Positions 35,200 to 47,213 of a DNA stretch of 64,000 bases are shown piece by piece. Position 1 is the stretch's first letter, and each line of letters starts with the position of its first letter. A program made the translations under genes and the position numbers. A model generated the notes under the pieces. It worked only from the letters and a program-made list of their open reading frames with translations. It was not told the origin of the DNA and did no database searches. This stretch comes from Hexactinellida sp. DTS-2022. Its lineage: Eukaryota > Porifera > Hexactinellida. The DNA lies in contig JAPNXP010000001.1 of the NCBI GenBank assembly GCA_028753945.1, positions 7,182,501 to 7,246,500 of the forward strand, written 5' to 3'.

Positions 35200-36125
35200 C
35201 AGTAGCTCCCAAAACGGACACTCCGAGAATCGGACAACCCCTCTATAACGGACAACCCTCTTGGAACGGAATTAAATTACCATACATGTAATACTTAAGC
35301 AGTCCCCGAGAAGCGGACAACTCCGAATTCCGAACAACGGACAGGGAACTGGCCCCGAATGTGTGTCTTAATACAAAATTTATTCCAAACAACGGACAAT
35401 CAGAAACTACGCACAAAAGTTTACATGGATATGATATCACTAATTTAACATGACAGGATGGCACCTATACAATTCCAGTGCCTTTCTTAGTCTTTCAAGA
35501 ATTCTTTCATCTTGTCAATATAAACTTTAGGTCCATGTAGGCGGTGCACATGGGATTTCTAGTCCATAACCTGCTCCTCTATTTACTTTCTCTCCCGTAA
35601 CCTCAGCAAATGCTTTGTTTACTTCTCTTCTCAAATATTGAGAAACCGTGGTGCTAAATTATATGGTACGTGTCCAGAGACGGATTAACGGACCCTGGGG
35701 TCCCGGGCGGTAAGTAAACTATGTGCCCTTTAACATACAATACTTTAAAATATCCACGAAAGTGCATATCCCAAGGTGAAGTAAGTAATTATGCGCCTAG
35801 GGCGGCCATTTTGAAATTCTTAGATTGCTTTAGCACCTCAATAGTTTAGACTTTGGAATCATCAAGTATGCTAGTTACTTTTTGGATACTTAAAACCTTC
35901 TTATTTTTATCGCAGTAAAATACGATTTGAATAACGAATAACGAATCGAATTGAATTGAATCTCTCCTATAAACTATTCAACCTTAATTAATAAATGTAA
36001 AACTGCATTTAAATTTATATTGTGTGATATGATAAAATTATGGACCAGTCTCCGAGAAGCGGACAACTCTAAACAACGGACAGAAGCCATTTCCCCAACG
36101 TGTCCGTTATTCGGAGACTCCACTG
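35200..36125. mobile_element. Long (926-bp) pogo/Tigger-like element
   Basis: CAGTAGCTCCCAAAACGGAC at the left and GTCCGTTATTCGGAGACTCCACTG at the right, with TA flanks. Inside are repeated GGACAACCC and CGGACAACTC words. No transposase frame is visible, so it is a non-autonomous derivative or has acquired an insertion. Confidence 0.6.
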
Positions 36126-36756
36126 TATGTACAACCGATAATTGACAGGTCTCGCCCCCCAGAATTTTATTAATTTTTAGATAACTTTCCGCTTATGGAA
36201 ATCGTTATGATGGAGTTCCGGCCGAGAGGTAGTACACGATCGCCTGACTAGACCATTGGGGATAGAGGTTTCAAATTTAGACAGGAGATAGAGAAATTCC
36301 TGGAGATCATCACCTTGAGCCCGAATTGTCAATTTTCTCTTTGTTCGTCAGTGCAGTTATATCGAAATTTGTTTTCTGGTCTAGTGACTCCTTGGAAATT
36401 CGAATTAGCAATTGAAATATAGAGGTGTATTCTCCTAAGGATGTTCTTCTATATATCAATTAAAAATGAACAGGTCGCTAAAGAAAATGCTTTATTTCAT
36501 GTTCAACCATGCTAGGTTTCAAAATATGAAAGAAGAATTAGATTCGACATTTTCTTTCACCTTTTGACGTCACTAAAGGTTAAAAAAATCGTCGTACATT
36601 TTGCACAAAACTTTGGGAAATCACCGGAAAGTGACCTTGTTGTTTGTGTAGAGGTTATCTCAGTATAAGTCGGAGAAAAAAAAAACTATCGCCATAAAAT
36701 ATTCTATATCAGGAGACTACAAATTATGCCGCGTCGACTTCCTACACAAATGCCGT

Positions 36757-38040
36757 TAAATTAAGGGAAAATTCCAAAAATACTCAAGTTTTTTTAAAAT
36801 TTCCAAATATACTCAACAATACTCAACTAATTTGTAAATATACTCAAGTTTTTCCAAATATACTCAAGTTTTAGCGGATTATTCCAAATATACTCAAGTT
36901 TTATTGGATTATTCCAAATATACTCAAGTTTTATTGGATTATTCCAAATATACTCAAGTTTTATTGGATTATTCCAAATATACTCAAGTTTTATTGGATT
37001 ATTGAAACTAGTATGGAGATCCCAACCACAAAAAATATTTATTAGTACAATCTGCTCGTCTGCTCTACGCGCGTCCTTACAACTTGTACTCGGGTCTACG
37101 GCCCTCGCTTGTATTTAAAGCATCTGCTTTTCAAATTAAATGTCGTTCTTGATGGTTGGCCGCTAGCCGTCTATTTATATCCGTTCATCCTAGCTACAGG
37201 TTTCTATAAGGACAGATTAAATAATTTGGATATTTATGCAAATTTGAACAGATAATTTTCTAGATATATAAGCTTGTCCGTGTATAATAATATACCAATT
37301 CCAAATATAGAATTAAATATCACTAAGAAACTGTACCAGTGGACCCCTAACTTTGGGATGTGGAGAAGTTATTGTATTGATTGATAATAATTTGATATCA
37401 AATAACACAATGGAATGTTAGAAATGTATGGCTAGACAGACAGAACACAAATAACTGATTAATTAAATGCCTGAACTTCCTCTAGACCAATTTGATTACT
37501 GTCTCAGTATTCTATAATGCACACTTAAAATTTGACAGACACTAAAGCATTCAATTAATAAATTATTACCAATTGAATGCTAGCTGCTAATCCATACTGG
37601 AAAACCCTAGAATTTAATTGACAAAAGGTTTTGACACCTTTTGAGATGGAAGATTTGAATATCTTTTTAGATATTGAACTTGTTTGTACATACAATACTA
37701 GTATTCCCCACCCCACTGCCAAATTTAGGTCTGTAGCTTTTACCAGTTCCTCAATCAATTCTGAACAAACACACAAACAAACAAACACAAAAACATTGTG
37801 ATTTAATATATAAGATAGACTAAATATAGCCTTTCTAAACTTGAGTATATCTGTGAATTTACTGAAAAGTTGAGAAGATTTGGAATTTATTGAAAAAACT
37901 TGAGCAGAAATGGAATTATTCTGAAAAACTTGAGTAGATTTGTAATTATTTTGAAAAACTTGAGTAGATTCGGAAAGATCTAGTTTTATATTTGAGTATC
38001 AGTAAAAAGTTGAGTATTTTTGGAATTTTCCCATAAATTA
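36757..38040. mobile_element. Foldback element with AATATACTCAAGTTTT ends
   Basis: TTAAGGGAAAATTCCAAAAATACTCAA at the left is mirrored by TTGAGTATTTTTGGAATTTTCCC at the right. Near the left end a 29-30-bp unit (ATTCCAAATATACTCAAG plus TTTTATTGG) is repeated about five times (36867-37010). The centre (about 37030-37815) resembles a Helitron-like insertion in minus orientation. Confidence 0.55.
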
Positions 38041-38559
38041 ATGTAGTTACACAAGTTTATAACTCTAACTCATGAGTAGAGAGTTGGACAGCTGTAGGCA
38101 CGGATATGTGTTGTGTCCCTAACAGGCTTGTCAAAAGTTCAGGTCATGACCTGAACTGACTTCTGGCCTAAAGAGACATTGTGGTGAGGATAGAAACTCT
38201 AAGCGCAATATCAGTGAGCATGTGAAGGATGGGCCTCAAGTATCCATCTCGATTTATCTCAACCAGTGCTTCATTCTACAAAGCACAAGGTGGATATGCA
38301 CATCTAATGGAAATGTACCGTCGAGATACTCCCACCTGAAGCGTAGAGATACTATAGTTAAATAAATAACACATAATATATTTCCATATTTGTTTTAATT
38401 AACCGAACAATTAATTAATCACAGTGTAAATCAAGATTAATCTATGATGTAACGTCATCACCCAAATTTTGTATAAAAAAACAATAGACTCTTGTCAGTA
38501 TTACGGACTACGCAAAGAGACAAGCATTAAGTAATTAATTAATTAGCCCCCAAGTGGGG

Positions 38560-39146
38560 CATACCTAAATTCCGGAACGGAACGATATGGAACGGTACCA
38601 TTCCGGAATATCAAAGTATGTAAAGTTAGGGATCAGTTAATTAAATTGTCAATTTAGGTACTTGAGCTGAGATAGTTGAAATAAAGATTGATTAGACTAT
38701 AACAATATACCCACTCTAAGCAAAGGCGGACCCTAAATCGCTAGTAATTTAGGCCCCACAAGAACACAAAAAGTAAGCAATTTCGGGCCCTGGGTCCCTA
38801 AATGTGCTTACACCGTTTTTTTTCCCCCAATTTATCTTCATACATAATTGAACACCTTTAGTGCAAGACTGTATTTCAGGATGCAAGACCACCAAATGCT
38901 GTTAAAGTCTATAATAAGTTAATAACCAATACCTTGGGTGGCTATCCCGTGTCGTAATTTAGGTACAGTCGAAATCGGGGTTTTTTGCCCCCCTAAATGC
39001 ATGGAAAAAGAGGCAAAAAAACCCGTATTTAACATTAGACAGTGCTATGAGGTTATCAAGAATCAAGGAGAAGCAAGGAGGCAAAATAACCCGATTTCGA
39101 CTGTACCTAAATACCCCGGAATGGTACCGTTCCGGAAATTAGGTAT
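38560..39146. mobile_element. Palindromic element carrying a second MITE
   Basis: Outer ends CATACCTAAATTCCGGAACG and CCGTTCCGGAAATTAGGTATG. Inside, 38958-39109 is another inverted-end element, GTACAGTCGAAATCGGG to CCCGATTTCGACTGTAC, whose relative is at 43005-43198. The plus-strand ORF spanning it is not a gene. Confidence 0.55.
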
Positions 39147-39505
39147 GTCTAGAAACAGAGTATATAAACCAACAGAGCGAGAGTACTATTCACATAGAAG
39201 TGGTGAATACAATTTGTACAGGCTTGGAGAAATAAACCTTGTATAGTACTCATTAGCCGTGATTTTTCGTAATGACGAGAGTACTAAAGATACCCAATTA
39301 TTATCAACTGCATTCTTAAACAAACTAGTAAATTAAATAAATATAACATTACAACATGATTAATGATCACCGATCTAACTGACAAATTCGAAAGAATAAC
39401 CTAGTATATTGGTACATTACTAAGAGTAATCATTGAGCCCGGCAATACAGGAATTGATTATATTTATATTTTCGTCACGAATAATCAATAATAAGATCAC
39501 AATAG

Positions 39506-41089
39506 CTACTTGGTCATGCAATTGAGAGCACTGCCCGCCTTGAACCACTCTATCTGGGCCTTGTTCATAGTGTGCAGCAGCTCTATCTGGTCCGAGCTGC
39601 CGTCCGAGTGCCGCAGGAGACAGCTGACACTCTTGCCGGGCGCCAGCTCCCGCAGCCCCCTCAGGGAGACCCTGTCGTCCGAGCGGACCTTGTCGTAGTC
39701 GCTCTCCTGCGAGAATGTCAACGGGAGGAGGCCCTGCTTCTTTAGATTGGTCTCGTGGATGCGCGCGAAACTCTTGGTGATAACAGCCACGCCCCCCAGG
39801 TGCCTGGGCTCCAGGGCAGCGTGCTCCCTGGAACTCCCCTCCCCGTAGTTGTTCTCCCCCACCACCACCCAGGGGCTGCTCTGAGCCTTGTAGTGCCGAG
39901 CTGTGTCCGGGACAGGCCCGTACTCGCCAGTCAGCTGGTTCTTCACTTTGTTCAGCTCCTGGTTGTCTGCGTTGGTTGCGGTTATCAACAAGTTGTTAGA
40001 GATGTTGTCCAGGTGTCCGCGGTACTTGAGCCAGGGGCCAGCTGCGCTGATGTGGTCAGTGGTGCACTTTCCCTGCACCTTTATGAGCACCAGGGCGTTC
40101 TCAATGTCTTCCCCGCTCCAGCGGTCGAATGGTTGCAGCAGCTGGAGGCGCTCAGAAGCCGGATCAACTGTCACCTCGATACCGGCGCCTTCCGCAGGAG
40201 GCTCCTGGTACGTGTCCTGCCCCGGGTCGAACCCCGCGCTGGGCAGCCGATCCCCCGAGGGGGGTTTCAGACGGAACTTCTCTCCGCTGGGGGACTCCAG
40301 CTCGTCCGTGAGTGGGTTGAAGTCGAGAGTGCCCGCCAGGGCCAGGGCCGTCACCAGCTCCGGAGAGCCCACGAACGCGTGCGTAGCCGGGTTGGCGTCG
40401 TTACGGCCTGTGAAGTTCCGGTTGTATGACGTCACTATCGTGTTCTTCTCTCCGATCTTCTTGTCGTGTCTCTTCCACTGCCCGATGCAGGGCCCGCACG
40501 CGTTAGCCAGCACCACCCCCCCGATGTCCCGCAGGGGCTGCGAGATGCCGTCCCGCTCTATGGTAGCGCGAATCTGCTCGGAGCCCGGGGTTATCGTGAA
40601 CTGGGACTTCGCGCGGACTCCCTTCTCCAGCGCCTGTTGGGCCACGGAGGCGGAGCGACCCATGTCTTCGTAGGAGGAGTTGGTGCAGGAGCCGATGAGC
40701 GCCACGCTGATTTCAGTCGGCCAGCCGTTCTCCCGGGCCGTGCGGGCCACCTGGGAGATGGGGTTGGCCCTGTCGGGCGTGAAGGGGCCGTTCAACATCG
40801 GCTCTAACGCGGAGAGGTCTATCTCCAGAAGCTTGTCGTACTTGGCTGAGTCGTCTCCCGACAAGCAGTCCGAATACTGTTCCGCCAACTCTGCCATGCG
40901 GCCGCGCCCCGTGGCCACCAGGTACTCCAGCATTCGGGGGTTGTAGGGGAACACGGAGGTGGTGGCGCCTATCTCCGCGCCCATATTGCAGATTGTAGCC
41001 ATTCCAGTGCAGGAGATCGAGTCCACCCCGGGACCGAAGTACTCTATTATAGCCCCAGTGCCCCCTGCTACTGTCAACACCTCTGCCAC
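39506..41089 (-). CDS. ACO2: ACO2 exon 3: remaining domains 1-4
   Basis: Acceptor TCCGCACAG gives [14 protein letters not shown], directly continuous with VILK of exon 2 as in other aconitases. It ends ALNCMTK and TAG at 39508-39506. Confidence 0.95.
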   Translation of the reverse strand: MAEVLTVAGGTGAIIEYFGPGVDSISCTGMATICNMGAEIGATTSVFPYNPRMLEYLVATGRGRMAELAEQYSDCLSGDDSAKYDKLLEIDLSALEPMLNGPFTPDRANPISQVARTARENGWPTEISVALIGSCTNSSYEDMGRSASVAQQALEKGVRAKSQFTITPGSEQIRATIERDGISQPLRDIGGVVLANACGPCIGQWKRHDKKIGEKNTIVTSYNRNFTGRNDANPATHAFVGSPELVTALALAGTLDFNPLTDELESPSGEKFRLKPPSGDRLPSAGFDPGQDTYQEPPAEGAGIEVTVDPASERLQLLQPFDRWSGEDIENALVLIKVQGKCTTDHISAAGPWLKYRGHLDNISNNLLITATNADNQELNKVKNQLTGEYGPVPDTARHYKAQSSPWVVVGENNYGEGSSREHAALEPRHLGGVAVITKSFARIHETNLKKQGLLPLTFSQESDYDKVRSDDRVSLRGLRELAPGKSVSCLLRHSDGSSDQIELLHTMNKAQIEWFKAGSALNCMTK

Positions 41090-41913
41090 CTGTGCGGACA
41101 GTAACAACTCTGCTATAGCAGGAATAACAACATACCTTTAGTATAACGTCTTTTGGAGAAACCCATCCGCTGAGAGAGCCCGTCAGGTTAACTCCTATAA
41201 CTTTGGGGCACTTTATCTCCCAGGGCAGTCCCGCCATCACATCCACCGCGTCTGCTCCCCCCACCCCGATGCAGACGCCCCCCAGACCGCCTCCGTTGGG
41301 GGTGTGGCTGTCCGTACCTATCTGCAGCAGGCCCGGGAAGGCGTAGTTCTCCAGCACGATCTGGTGTATGATGCCGGAGCCGGGCCGCCAGAACCCGACT
41401 CCGTACTTGGCAGAAGAGCTGGCCAGGAAGTCGTACACCTCTTTGTTGGACGCCTACAGAGTTACGACAGATAAAGCAAACTCAACCTATCAAAGGCTGA
41501 CAAACCTGAGCCCGCTCCAGGTCCTCCGCGCCGCCTGTCTGCGCCTCTATCAGGTGGTCGCAGTGTATGGTGCAGGGCACAGCCACGCGGTCCAGCCCGC
41601 TGCTCATGAACTGCAGCATGGCCATCTGGGCCGTGGCGTCCTGCATGGCCACGCGGTCTGGACGCAGGTGGAGGTAGGACTCGCCGCGCACGATCTCCTG
41701 CGAGGCAGCATTGTCCAAGTGTCCGTAGAGAATCTTCTCCGATAACGTGAGGGGTCTGGCCAGGCGGTCCTGCACAGTTCTGATGTTACTCTTGAGTGCC
41801 TCGTAGTTGACGAATGTGTGTGTGTCGAACTTACTGAGAGGGACACCGCTGGAGAGGAGGCGTCTACAGGCCTGGAGATAGGGAGAACCAAAAGACGAGA
41901 TTGTTCGTAGCAT
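39506..41913 (-). CDS. ACO2: Aconitate hydratase, mitochondrial (3 exons, 769 aa)
   Basis: Fe-S enzyme of the TCA cycle converting citrate to isocitrate through cis-aconitate in the mitochondrial matrix. Exons 41913-41506, 41453-41136 and 41089-39506 join in phase 0 throughout. The N-terminus [20 protein letters not shown] is rich in Arg, Ser and Leu and lacks acids, as expected for a matrix presequence. Conserved blocks: [39 protein letters not shown] and [11 protein letters not shown] (the three cluster cysteines), [42 protein letters not shown] and [14 protein letters not shown]. The 769-aa length is close to the 780 aa of the human enzyme. Two introns, 52 and 46 bp, are very short. A complete and apparently functional gene. 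Confidence 0.97.
41136..41453 (-). CDS. ACO2: ACO2 exon 2
   Basis: Starts [18 protein letters not shown] after ACTCTGTAG. It includes [17 protein letters not shown] and [15 protein letters not shown] and ends [17 protein letters not shown] in phase 0. The second frame overlapping it on the same strand is a shadow. Confidence 0.95.
41506..41913 (-). CDS. ACO2: ACO2 exon 1: presequence and start of domain 1
   Basis: ATG at 41913. It includes [29 protein letters not shown] and HCDHLIEAQ. Phase-0 donor CTCAG|GTTTGT. Confidence 0.95.
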
Positions 41914-42247
41914 GGATAAGAACTAATCGAACAGAATAATAATGCTAGTCTTGGGAACTTAATAGCTAATATACATTCCTCAAATTCATTATCAAGTGAG
42001 CATGCTGTGTGATTTGACCTCGATAAAGGATATTGCATCTATGTAAGAATCCTTAAATAGAAATGAATGATGCTACTTATTATGTCAATAGTAAAGCAAT
42101 GTGATGTGTAACTGTTAATAATTTCAATATCAAAGAAACATCATTTTGAAAGAATTAAATGTTCAATACATTTATGCTCTCTAATACTTATCTTATAGAA
42201 ACTGTAGAGTCAGCAGCAGGATTGCGAGTCAAAACGTCTACAAAACG

Positions 42248-42777
42248 TCTACAAGCCAAAACGGTCAATTTGATCGCTAAGATCAATCTGTATAGAGTTA
42301 CATACTATGTTTTTAATTAATCCCCAATGGCCCTTACAGGGGCATCGCACGGCTCTGAAAAGTCTCCGGCCCAACAGTTAAAGTGGTTCGGCCAAAGCCG
42401 GACCTGCCGGAAAGCGTGCTGTATATCTGTGAATCATCTATTGCGTGCATGTTCTAGATGAATGGACCACAAATAGTAAGTAGCCATAACACGAGTTGAG
42501 TTATTCAATAATCAAGTATCTCTATGAGTGATTAGATCTATCGTTTCATGTTTTCAGTATTTAATTTTACATTTTGGAATGAATCATTCGAATAATAAGG
42601 CACAGGCGTAGCACGCGGTCCGGCAGGTCCGGCTTTGGCCGGACCACTTTAACTGTTGGGCCGGAGACTTTTCAGAGCCGTGCGATGCCCCTGTAAGGGC
42701 CATAGGGGATTAAAAACATAGTAACTCTATACAGATTGCATCTTAGCGATCAAATTGGACCGTTTTGGCTTGTAGAC
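42248..42777. mobile_element. Inverted-end element (arms 42248-42420 and 42610-42777)
   Basis: About 170-bp arms read GTCTACAAGCCAAAACGGTC inward to GGCCAAAGCCGGACCTGCCGG and its complement. The arms differ by a few bases and indels. The spacer is AT-rich and non-coding. Confidence 0.7.
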
Positions 42778-43004
42778 ATTTTGACCTGCGCCCAGCAGTA
42801 GAGCCAATCTCGACTCAAATCATTCCATACATCCAGGATTGAATTGGGAAGAAATTACCCTAGTCGCTGATGCACACAAGCAGTAGTCCATGTTCCCATC
42901 AACTGGGAAGATGAGGACACATAGAAGCACTTGCTTAGGGGATAATTATATAATTATAGATAAAATAATATACAGTGCTAATATTTGGAAGGTAAAGAAG
43001 TCGT

Positions 43005-43198
43005 TAAAGTCGAAATCGGGGTTTTTTGCCACGGGTTTTTTTGCCTTATCGGGTTATTTTGCCTCCTTGCTTCTCCTTGTTTCTTCATAACCTCATAGAA
43101 CTGTATATTGTTAAATACGGGTTTTTTTGCGTATCAGGTTTTTTTGCCTCCTTTTCCATGCATTTAGGGAGGCAAAAAAACCCAGTTTCGACTCTATT
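43005..43198. mobile_element. MITE with AGTCGAAATCGGGGTTTTTTGCC ends
   Basis: AGTCGAAATCGGGG at the left, CCCAGTTTCGACT at the right, and internal GGGTTTTTTTGCC tracts. Related to 38958-39109. Confidence 0.55.
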
Positions 43199-44050
43199 AA
43201 GTTTTAAGGGAAACCGGTATTTGTTGCAAAAGGAAGAAAAAAAATTATGATTTATATGGTCCGAAAATATAGTAAGATGACGAATCCGAATATTTTTTTA
43301 AATTTCACCTTTGGGGGGGGACACTTTGGGAGGAAATTAAAAATATTAAAAAAAATTAACATTTTTTTCTTCTACAAATGTTGTTTGATTATGATTTTAT
43401 TGAGAAAACTAAAGAAAAAAAATTATTTTTAGAGACTTTGGGAGAGTGAGTAGGGCTAGAAAACTAAAAATATTTGAAACGGACATACATTCCTAAAAAG
43501 GCGTATTAGAATGCGTAGAAAAATCTATCCGGAGTAGAATTTCAATTCTTATCAAATTTATTGAGCAATAATTTTTTTAGTACAAAAATATGATTAATTT
43601 CTTCGAAAATCCCAAAAAATTAACATTTAGCAAATAATAATTCTAAAATCAAAATTGTAAACCGGATAGATTTGAGTAAATAGAGTAAGGAACATTGTAT
43701 AATTGAGCTTACTATTCGAAATCATAATTCTAGTACTATTTAATTTTCGATTCTTGGCCATATAGTAGTATAAAATTTGATTAAGCTATAACCGAGGATA
43801 TAGGAATGCTTAACTTCTAATATTATGCAAATAAACTACTTAGTTATAGAGTAAATTAATGGCAATTTTAACTTTCTCAGATTCAATATCGCGATATTCG
43901 AAAATTCACTAAGTTTGTCACTAAGTGTAATTGGTAACTCAAAAATATTGTTTCTTGTTCTTTTCAATGGACTCTATGAATATGAGTTCCAATCACAATT
44001 GCATAAGTATTTCCTTCAATAAATAGATTTTCTACCCTCTGTGTGATATA

Positions 44051-45274
44051 CAGACTTGGGGTCAAATACATATGTACGTATTTGTATTTGAGAGTATTAA
44101 TTTAAATACTTTTTTTCAAGTATTTGTACTGTATTTGTATTTTAACTTTATCTAAATGAGAGTATTTGTATTTATATTTAAATACTATCAAAAAGTATTT
44201 AAAATATTCAAATACTTTATAAATATGTACAATCAAATATTAATGATACACCCATGATAAGTTCATGTTATCATATTGAGGTAGATGAATATAAGTTTTA
44301 TCCCAACATCACAGTGGCGGCGCGGGGGGCGGGAACTCGCTTATCTGATATAGGAGTACTTAATGTTAATGCGGAAATGCTATACGCCCTAGACATGGAG
44401 TCCATAATTAGCTGTTTTGCTGAGATTCCCCACCGTATACTATTATAGGACAGATAATTTAACTAAGTTTGTCATTAAAAATATCGATTTTGGTTGGAAT
44501 GTGAATTTTAGGAATGTTTACAACTATTGGGTTTGCCCCTCCAGTGCATTGGTCCGCCCCCCTAAGGAGGCCAGTGGCGGCGGAACCACGAGGGCTACGG
44601 GGGCTATAGCCCCCCTGAAGATAATTCTAGGAGGGCTTAGCCCCCCTAAAGTTCAGGCTTGTATAGGAACCTGGCTAAAAGCAAATTTTGTATTTACACA
44701 TCAAATCCAGAAATACTGTTTATTGCCTGCGAAAGCTGTCCTAATTTGATTTCCACTTTAAGTAGTAAATTCGACTTTAAGTAGTAAATTCCACTTTATG
44801 TCTTACTATTAAGAAGCACTTAGTATAATTATATACATACCAACAATCACTAATATTACCTATAATTTTTCTGTTACGATTTTCAGCCCCACTAAAAAAT
44901 TTTAATTCCGCCGCCACTGAAGGAGGTTGTGCTGGCGGCGCCCCTGCCAAACAAAATGGCAAAGTCCGACTCATTGATATTGATATCATTATTGTTCTAT
45001 TATTTAGAGACGGAGACGGGGGAATAGAAATTTTTTTAAATATTTATTTAGAGACGGAGACGGGGGAATAGAAATTAAAAAAAATATAATATGTAAAAAA
45101 ATTATGTTTAATTAGCATCGGTTTTTGCGAATTGTATTTGTATTTGCAATTAAATACATTTCAAAGTATTTGTATTTGTATTTAAATACATTGTCATCCT
45201 ATTTGTATTTAAGAATTTCACATGTATTTGTATTAGTAATTAAATACTTTTCAAAGTATTTTACGCCATGTCTG
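44051..45274. mobile_element. Element with GTATTTGTATTT inverted ends, containing nested insertions
   Basis: Starts CAGACTTGGGGTCAAATAC and ends GTATTTTACGCCATGTCTG. Both subterminal regions consist of AAATACTTT/GTATTTGTATTT repeats. The middle (about 44312-44953) holds CAGTGGCGGCG-ended material, including the clear hAT-like element at 44572. Confidence 0.55.
44572..44919. mobile_element. hAT-like MITE, near-perfect TSD AAGGAGGC/AAGGAGGT
   Basis: CAGTGGCGGCGGAACC to TTCCGCCGCCACTG with 7 of 8 flanking bases duplicated (44564-44571 and 44920-44927). It is nested within the 44051-45274 element. Confidence 0.65.
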
Positions 45275-45388
45275 GTCCGCTATTTAGAGGTCGATGACAA
45301 TAAGGATTTAGTGACTGTGAGTGGAATAATTTATTAATTTAGAATCTTAAAGGGATTTTTAATCTAATACTCCATTGGCGGGCCGGGC

Positions 45389-45835
45389 CAGGGTTGTATC
45401 AACTCATTTTGAGTTGGCAAAACAACTCATTTTTTGTCTACCAACTCATTCAAATTTCCTTCACCAACTCATTCAACTCATTCATTTTGCTGTTACCAAC
45501 TCATTCAACTCATTCAAGAAAATGAGTTGATTCTGCCAACTCATTTTTATTAAACTAATTGTAACTAACGTATATCTTAAATCTTCAGTTTAATAATACA
45601 TTTACAGCTGCGTCGGTCGGCTCTCAAAAGTGATCCGGCCAAATTTGGATCTCCCTACGCATTAATGTTACGACAAAGTGAAAGTTGTCTGGCCATGGTC
45701 GGAAGTAGGGTTGTATCAACTCATTTTTTGTCTACCAACTCATTCAACTCATTCATTTTTCTGTCACCAACTTATTCAACTCATTCAAGAAAATGAGTTG
45801 ATTCTGCCAACTCAAAATGAGTTGATACAACCCTG
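45389..45835. mobile_element. CAGGGTTGTATCAACTCATT-ended element
   Basis: CAGGGTTGTATCAACTCATT and AATGAGTTGATACAACCCTG are perfect complements at the ends. The interior repeats CCAACTCATTCAACTCATTC. A second TAGGGTTGTATCAACTC at about 45706 suggests two overlapping insertions. Confidence 0.6.
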
Positions 45836-46005
45836 CTCCATTCTTAGGGAGTTGTCCCGATTAACCGGTGTCCCAACTAAGCGGAGTCTACTGTAGTTGA
45901 TATTCGGTTGGTTAACCATCATCATTTGGATGGGAGACGAATATAAAAATATGCGATTGGCCTAGAGTTGTTATATTATGCATTATTTTCCGAAACGATC
46001 TCTAC

Positions 46006-46265
46006 CAGAGACGGAACCGGTCGGGTCTGACCGGCACCGGTCGACCGGTCGGGTCGGGTCCGTTCGGGTACCGGTCGGAACCTTGACCGGCCGGTCGAGA
46101 TCTCTATATGATCTATTCGATATCATAATATCATAATTTGTTTTCTATTATTTATAAATTATTGCTAGCTATGATTGACCGGTCGACCGGCCGGTCGGGT
46201 CGGGTCAAATTTCCAACTGCACCGGTCGGGTCGGGTCATGAAAATCCCGACCGGTTCCATCTCTG
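46006..46265. mobile_element. hAT-like MITE with CCGGTCG-rich ends, TSD ATCTCTAC
   Basis: CAGAGACGGAACCGGTCG to CGACCGGTTCCATCTCTG, with perfect flanks ATCTCTAC at 45998-46005 and 46266-46273. The second copy at 48668-49010 also has a perfect duplication. Confidence 0.8.
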
Positions 46266-46524
46266 ATCTCTACATGTTCAGAAAACTACAATTTATGTGT
46301 ATGGTTTCTCATTTGTTTATTTGGTCAACCGAATGGATATCATTATCCATTGGCAGAAAATATTCGGTTGAGCAACCTTGCTCTATGATATGCTACCACT
46401 ATATTTTTGCAGGTGTTTGCACAGTCGATATTTGGTTCATAGTTAAATCAATGTAGACAAAATTCAGGTGAACCTCTGATGCTATTTTCTAACAAATACA
46501 GATATTTTGTATTTTTAATATACA

Positions 46525-47213
46525 CTAGTTTGAAGAGAAGGTGTACATTAAAGCAAACGAAATCTCTTCAGCGCTGGGACACGCAATGATGAGCTTATCT
46601 GTCTCCTGGAAGTACGAGTTGATGTAAGACTGTAGCTCCTGGAATTGGTTATGAATGTTCATTCTAACAGGCCTAAATAGGATCTGTACAGTCTCTGTGT
46701 AGATAAGGTAAGTATGCATAGATTCGAATAGCACTGGGACCTTGTGCTTCATCAGGCTCAGCGAATTCTCCATTTCCCTGTGTAGGACCTGTGGATCTGC
46801 GAACGGCTGTTTCACAATAGAAGACAGTACAGCTTCGTTACGGTCACATAGTTGCTTGAAGTTTCTGAACTTATCGAGTAGGACGGTGAGTGTAAGTGTT
46901 AGCATAGACGTGAGGTGCCGTATCAGATCCTCACAGCTCGATTTTAATACAAGGTCTACGTCCTTCTTGGAATTCAGAGTTTTCTCCTTCAACTCTGGAA
47001 CTCCTTCTAAAAGGAATTCTAAAAGTGAGTTTGTCTGATTCAAGTTAAATATTTTAGCTCTCTTCTTTTGTGAAAATAGTTCTTTGGCCTTTTCCTTGGT
47101 GCGTGTGAAATCCAATACTATTTCCTTCACACAAAACTCTACATCAAAAGGGATCAGCTGTTCTCGGAGAATTAACAAGTGTTTGATAAGAAATAGAGAC
47201 GAGTCAAGATTCC
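46525..47213 (-). CDS. COG3: COG3 exon 5 (C-terminal)
   Basis: Acceptor TTTCGTATAG gives [20 protein letters not shown], continuous with exon 4 in phase. It includes [14 protein letters not shown] and [18 protein letters not shown] and ends MYTFSSN with TAG at 46527-46525. Confidence 0.92.

Larger units (their letters stand above)
35002..39505. other. 4.5-kb intergenic interval between laminin alpha and ACO2, repeats only
   Basis: No conserved coding sequence was recognised. It holds a long pogo-like element, a foldback element with an inserted Helitron-like segment, and a nested pair of palindromic elements. The laminin 5' end at 35001 should place its promoter at the left of this interval; no clear core promoter motif was identified. 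Confidence 0.7.
41914..46524. other. 4.6-kb intergenic interval between ACO2 and COG3, repeats only
   Basis: No conserved exon was recognised. It contains several inverted-end elements (listed), AT-rich DNA and homopolymer-rich stretches around 43200-43440. The ACO2 promoter should lie just above 41913. Confidence 0.7.

Noticed and set aside
39755..40807. Plus-strand ORFs of 113-256 residues
   Set aside because: Antisense to ACO2 exon 3. Codon-biased GC-rich genes often leave the opposite strand open.
40713..41438. 241-residue minus-strand ORF overlapping ACO2 exons 2 and 3
   Set aside because: Its first half is ACO2 exon 2; past the donor at 41136 it reads through the 46-bp intron into a wrong frame of exon 3.
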